Shown here: piece by piece, positions 5,212 to 6,913 of the stretch | Numbering within the stretch: position 1 is the first letter of the stretch | Layout: each line of letters starts with the position of its first letter | Assembly (NCBI GenBank): GCA_007134625.1 | Contig: SLKL01000020.1 | Span: forward strand, 1 to 6,913 | Length of the DNA stretch: 6,913 nucleotides | Direction: 5' to 3' | Source: Saprospiraceae bacterium | Lineage (GTDB): Bacteria > Bacteroidota > Bacteroidia > Chitinophagales > Saprospiraceae | The notes under the pieces: generated by a model | The model's input: the letters and a program-made list of their open reading frames with translations, nothing else | Told to the model about the DNA's origin: nothing | The model's database searches: none | Translations under genes and position numbers: made by a program

Positions 5212-6913
5212 AAGCAGCATTCCTCGCTGCATTGATAATGCCGTACATGCATCGGAGAATGAGTTTTTGCAGTATGAGTTGTTCCTCTTCTTTTAGCTGA
5301 TTACCTTTTTCCAGCAGTTGTTGCAGAGCAAATTGCTGAATGGTGATGACGGGCAAAATTATTTTCTCCCGCATTCTGATTGATTTTCGTGATAAGGGAT
5401 TCTGAGCGAGGAGTTTGGAGGTGTCGCTTATTTCCATCAACAAGCGCTTACACTCTTCAAATTCTCCGTAAATGTCTTGCCATAGTTGCCCAAACTCAGG
5501 ATGCTGTCCGATATAAGCAGTAGCCGGATAAAAGGCCTTAGCGAGGGATTGCATGCTGTTTTCAACAAGTGCTCTGAAGAAAAGTGAATGATTATAAAGC
5601 GACTTCACTTCTTTGAGTCTCCCTCTCTTTTCAAAATCACCGATTGCAGTTGCCAATCCGTAATAGGCCGGTACATTTTGTTTCATCTGAGCCCATGAAC
5701 CTACGAAAGGTATGGCACGCAGGTCATCCAAAGTAAGCGGTGCATCTCCGGCGCGCTTTACAGGACGTGAACCGATATTGGTTTTTCCAAAAAATCGCAG
5801 CGGAGTGAGTTGCTCCAGATAGGCTGTAAATTTGTCGTTTTTACGCAGTTTTAGATAAGCCTGACGACTGAGCGTAGCCAGTTCATCCAGAACTTCCCGG
5901 TCTTTTTGGCGGAGTATTTTTTCCTTATTGGGGTAAATACTGTTCTCGAGACCTGCTGTCAGTAACTGCTCCAGATTGAATTTACATGCTGTAGGATTGC
6001 CAAAATTGGTACTTATCGTTTGCCCCTGTATAGTCAATTGAATTTCACTTGCTTCGATTTCAGGACCCAGTGAAGAATAAAATACGTGGGTGTTTCCACC
6101 ACCGCGAGAGGGTGGGCCTCCTCTGCCATCAAAGAAAATTACCTCTATTCCATACTCCCGGGATACTTTGGTCAATTGCTTTTTGGCCTGATATATAGAA
6201 AAATTAGCCTGTAAATACCCACCATCCTTAGTTCCGTCTGAAAAACCAAGCATTATGGTTTGTTTGTTATCACGTCGTTTCAGGTGGTCGCGATATTCGG
6301 GTAGTTCATATAGGAGACGCATGACCTCAGGCGCCTGTGATAGAAAATCAATGGATTCAAAAAGTGGAATGATATCCAACTTCATGGATTCTCCTCCCAT
6401 TAATTCACGCGCCATTACATATACCGCCAAAATATCAGCAGCGCCCATCGTATTGGAAATGATATAGCGATTACATGCCAACTCACCATTAGTTTGCTGT
6501 ATTTCAGGTATGCTCCTGAAGGTGTCTATCATCTCCTGTAAAAACTCGTCCTCAGTTTCAGTATCTGTAGTTGAAAAACTATTTTTTAGCATAGCCTCCA
6601 GAACTTCAGTAGCATTGGTTTTTTCGGGCGAAAATTCATCGCTCTCATTTCCTCTTAGAAGCTCCCACAATTGTCTGTGTTTTCGACTGTCCTGACGAAT
6701 ATCAAGTATGGCCATGTGAAAGCCGAAAATTTTTGTTTTACAGATGAAGTCTTCCAGCAAATCCAGAAAAAGGCTGTTGTGCTTAGTAATGAGAATATCT
6801 CTTGCACTTTCCAGGTCTTTTTCTAATTCTTCATATACCTTGTATCCCAATTCCCGGTTTCCGTAAACGGCATTGAAAATCCCTTTTTCAATTACAAGCA
6901 GTTGATGGTCAAT
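5210..6913 (-). CDS. ppc: phosphoenolpyruvate carboxylase, C-terminal two thirds (5' end outside window)
   Basis: 567 residues are visible; the frame is open through the right edge, so any start inside the window (for example the TTG at 6850) is internal. The enzyme carboxylates PEP with bicarbonate to oxaloacetate, the main anaplerotic step into the TCA cycle. Counting from the window edge: LDIRQDSRKH (about 70-79) holds the conserved Arg corresponding to E. coli Arg396; GFSDGTKDGGY (223-233) holds the Lys equivalent to Lys546; GRGG and SRGGG (263-273) hold the Arg pair equivalent to Arg581/Arg587; GSRPVKR with LRAIPFVGSWAQ follows (381-408). Candidate allosteric aspartate ligands also survive (Lys459, Arg515, Asn565, aligned by spacing with Lys773, Arg832, Asn881). 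The distance from the catalytic Lys to the end, 338 residues, equals that in E. coli. About 280-320 N-terminal residues, with the catalytic His, must lie beyond the edge. The protein ends RNAA in place of the usual NTG. Confidence 0.95.
   Translation of the reverse strand: MDHQLLVIEKGIFNAVYGNRELGYKVYEELEKDLESARDILITKHNSLFLDLLEDFICKTKIFGFHMAILDIRQDSRKHRQLWELLRGNESDEFSPEKTNATEVLEAMLKNSFSTTDTETEDEFLQEMIDTFRSIPEIQQTNGELACNRYIISNTMGAADILAVYVMARELMGGESMKLDIIPLFESIDFLSQAPEVMRLLYELPEYRDHLKRRDNKQTIMLGFSDGTKDGGYLQANFSIYQAKKQLTKVSREYGIEVIFFDGRGGPPSRGGGNTHVFYSSLGPEIEASEIQLTIQGQTISTNFGNPTACKFNLEQLLTAGLENSIYPNKEKILRQKDREVLDELATLSRQAYLKLRKNDKFTAYLEQLTPLRFFGKTNIGSRPVKRAGDAPLTLDDLRAIPFVGSWAQMKQNVPAYYGLATAIGDFEKRGRLKEVKSLYNHSLFFRALVENSMQSLAKAFYPATAYIGQHPEFGQLWQDIYGEFEECKRLLMEISDTSKLLAQNPLSRKSIRMREKIILPVITIQQFALQQLLEKGNQLKEEEQLILQKLILRCMYGIINAARNAA

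Noticed and set aside
5067..5252. A 61-codon minus-strand frame overlapping the ppc 3' end
   Set aside because: It is out of frame with ppc, and its Leu/Ala/Trp-rich core is simply the heptamer repeat translated; no start signal or family likeness.
6255..6695. Two plus-strand frames inside ppc (70 and 61 codons), and similar frames inside the mutase gene at 2207-2483
   Set aside because: They lie fully inside well-supported genes on the other strand or in other frames and encode no recognisable protein.
6848..6850. TTG at 6850 as the start of a shortened 546-residue PEP carboxylase
   Set aside because: The frame continues upstream without a stop to the window edge with family-like sequence, and the N-terminal third with the catalytic His would be missing; the start lies outside the window.
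1..6913. Defence island, mobile element, CRISPR or novel biosynthetic cluster
   Set aside because: All six genes are assigned to transport, envelope or central-metabolism families; there are no transposases, integrases, spaced direct repeats, terminal inverted repeats or toxin-antitoxin-like pairs.

Overview
The window looks like ordinary chromosomal housekeeping DNA from a member of the Bacteroidota. Three points support this: a secreted protein with a C-terminal type IX secretion (Por) sorting domain, an ExbD/TonB pair of the Bacteroidota type (TonB-like C-terminal domain with two conserved-looking cysteines), and start codons with no purine-rich Shine-Dalgarno sequence but AT-rich leaders. 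The DNA is moderately AT-rich. I see no tRNA, rRNA, CRISPR array, insertion sequence, integrase or phage gene.

Layout. Positions 1-1937 are read rightward: the last 76 codons of an ExbD/TolR-family protein, a 289-residue TonB-like energy transducer, and a 235-residue exported DUF4197 protein. Positions 2033-6913 are read leftward: an alpha-D-phosphohexomutase of the phosphoglucomutase/PGM2 type (578 aa), a 349-residue type IX-secreted protein with no recognised function, and the C-terminal two thirds of phosphoenolpyruvate carboxylase (ppc), which runs off the right edge. The two blocks converge in a 95-bp gap (1938-2032).

How the genes relate. ExbD and the TonB-like protein belong to one inner-membrane energy-transduction complex, which uses the proton gradient to drive outer-membrane transporters or envelope functions; the missing ExbB/TolQ partner should lie left of the window. 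The mutase interconverts glucose-1-phosphate and glucose-6-phosphate, linking glycogen and nucleotide-sugar metabolism to glycolysis. PEP carboxylase makes oxaloacetate from PEP to refill the TCA cycle. The leftward genes are separated by 137 and 253 bp, so they are probably separate transcription units rather than one operon.

Noncoding content. No gene-free stretch exceeds 300 bp. The longest, 4957-5209, holds a degenerate 7-bp tandem repeat ending on the ppc stop codon, two perfect short inverted repeats and a possible promoter for the secreted-protein gene. I found no convincing evidence of a new multi-gene system. The items most worth a second look are the heptamer repeat, the uncharacterised body of the secreted protein, and the C-terminal Ala-Ala of PEP carboxylase where the Gly-ended NTG terminus is usual.
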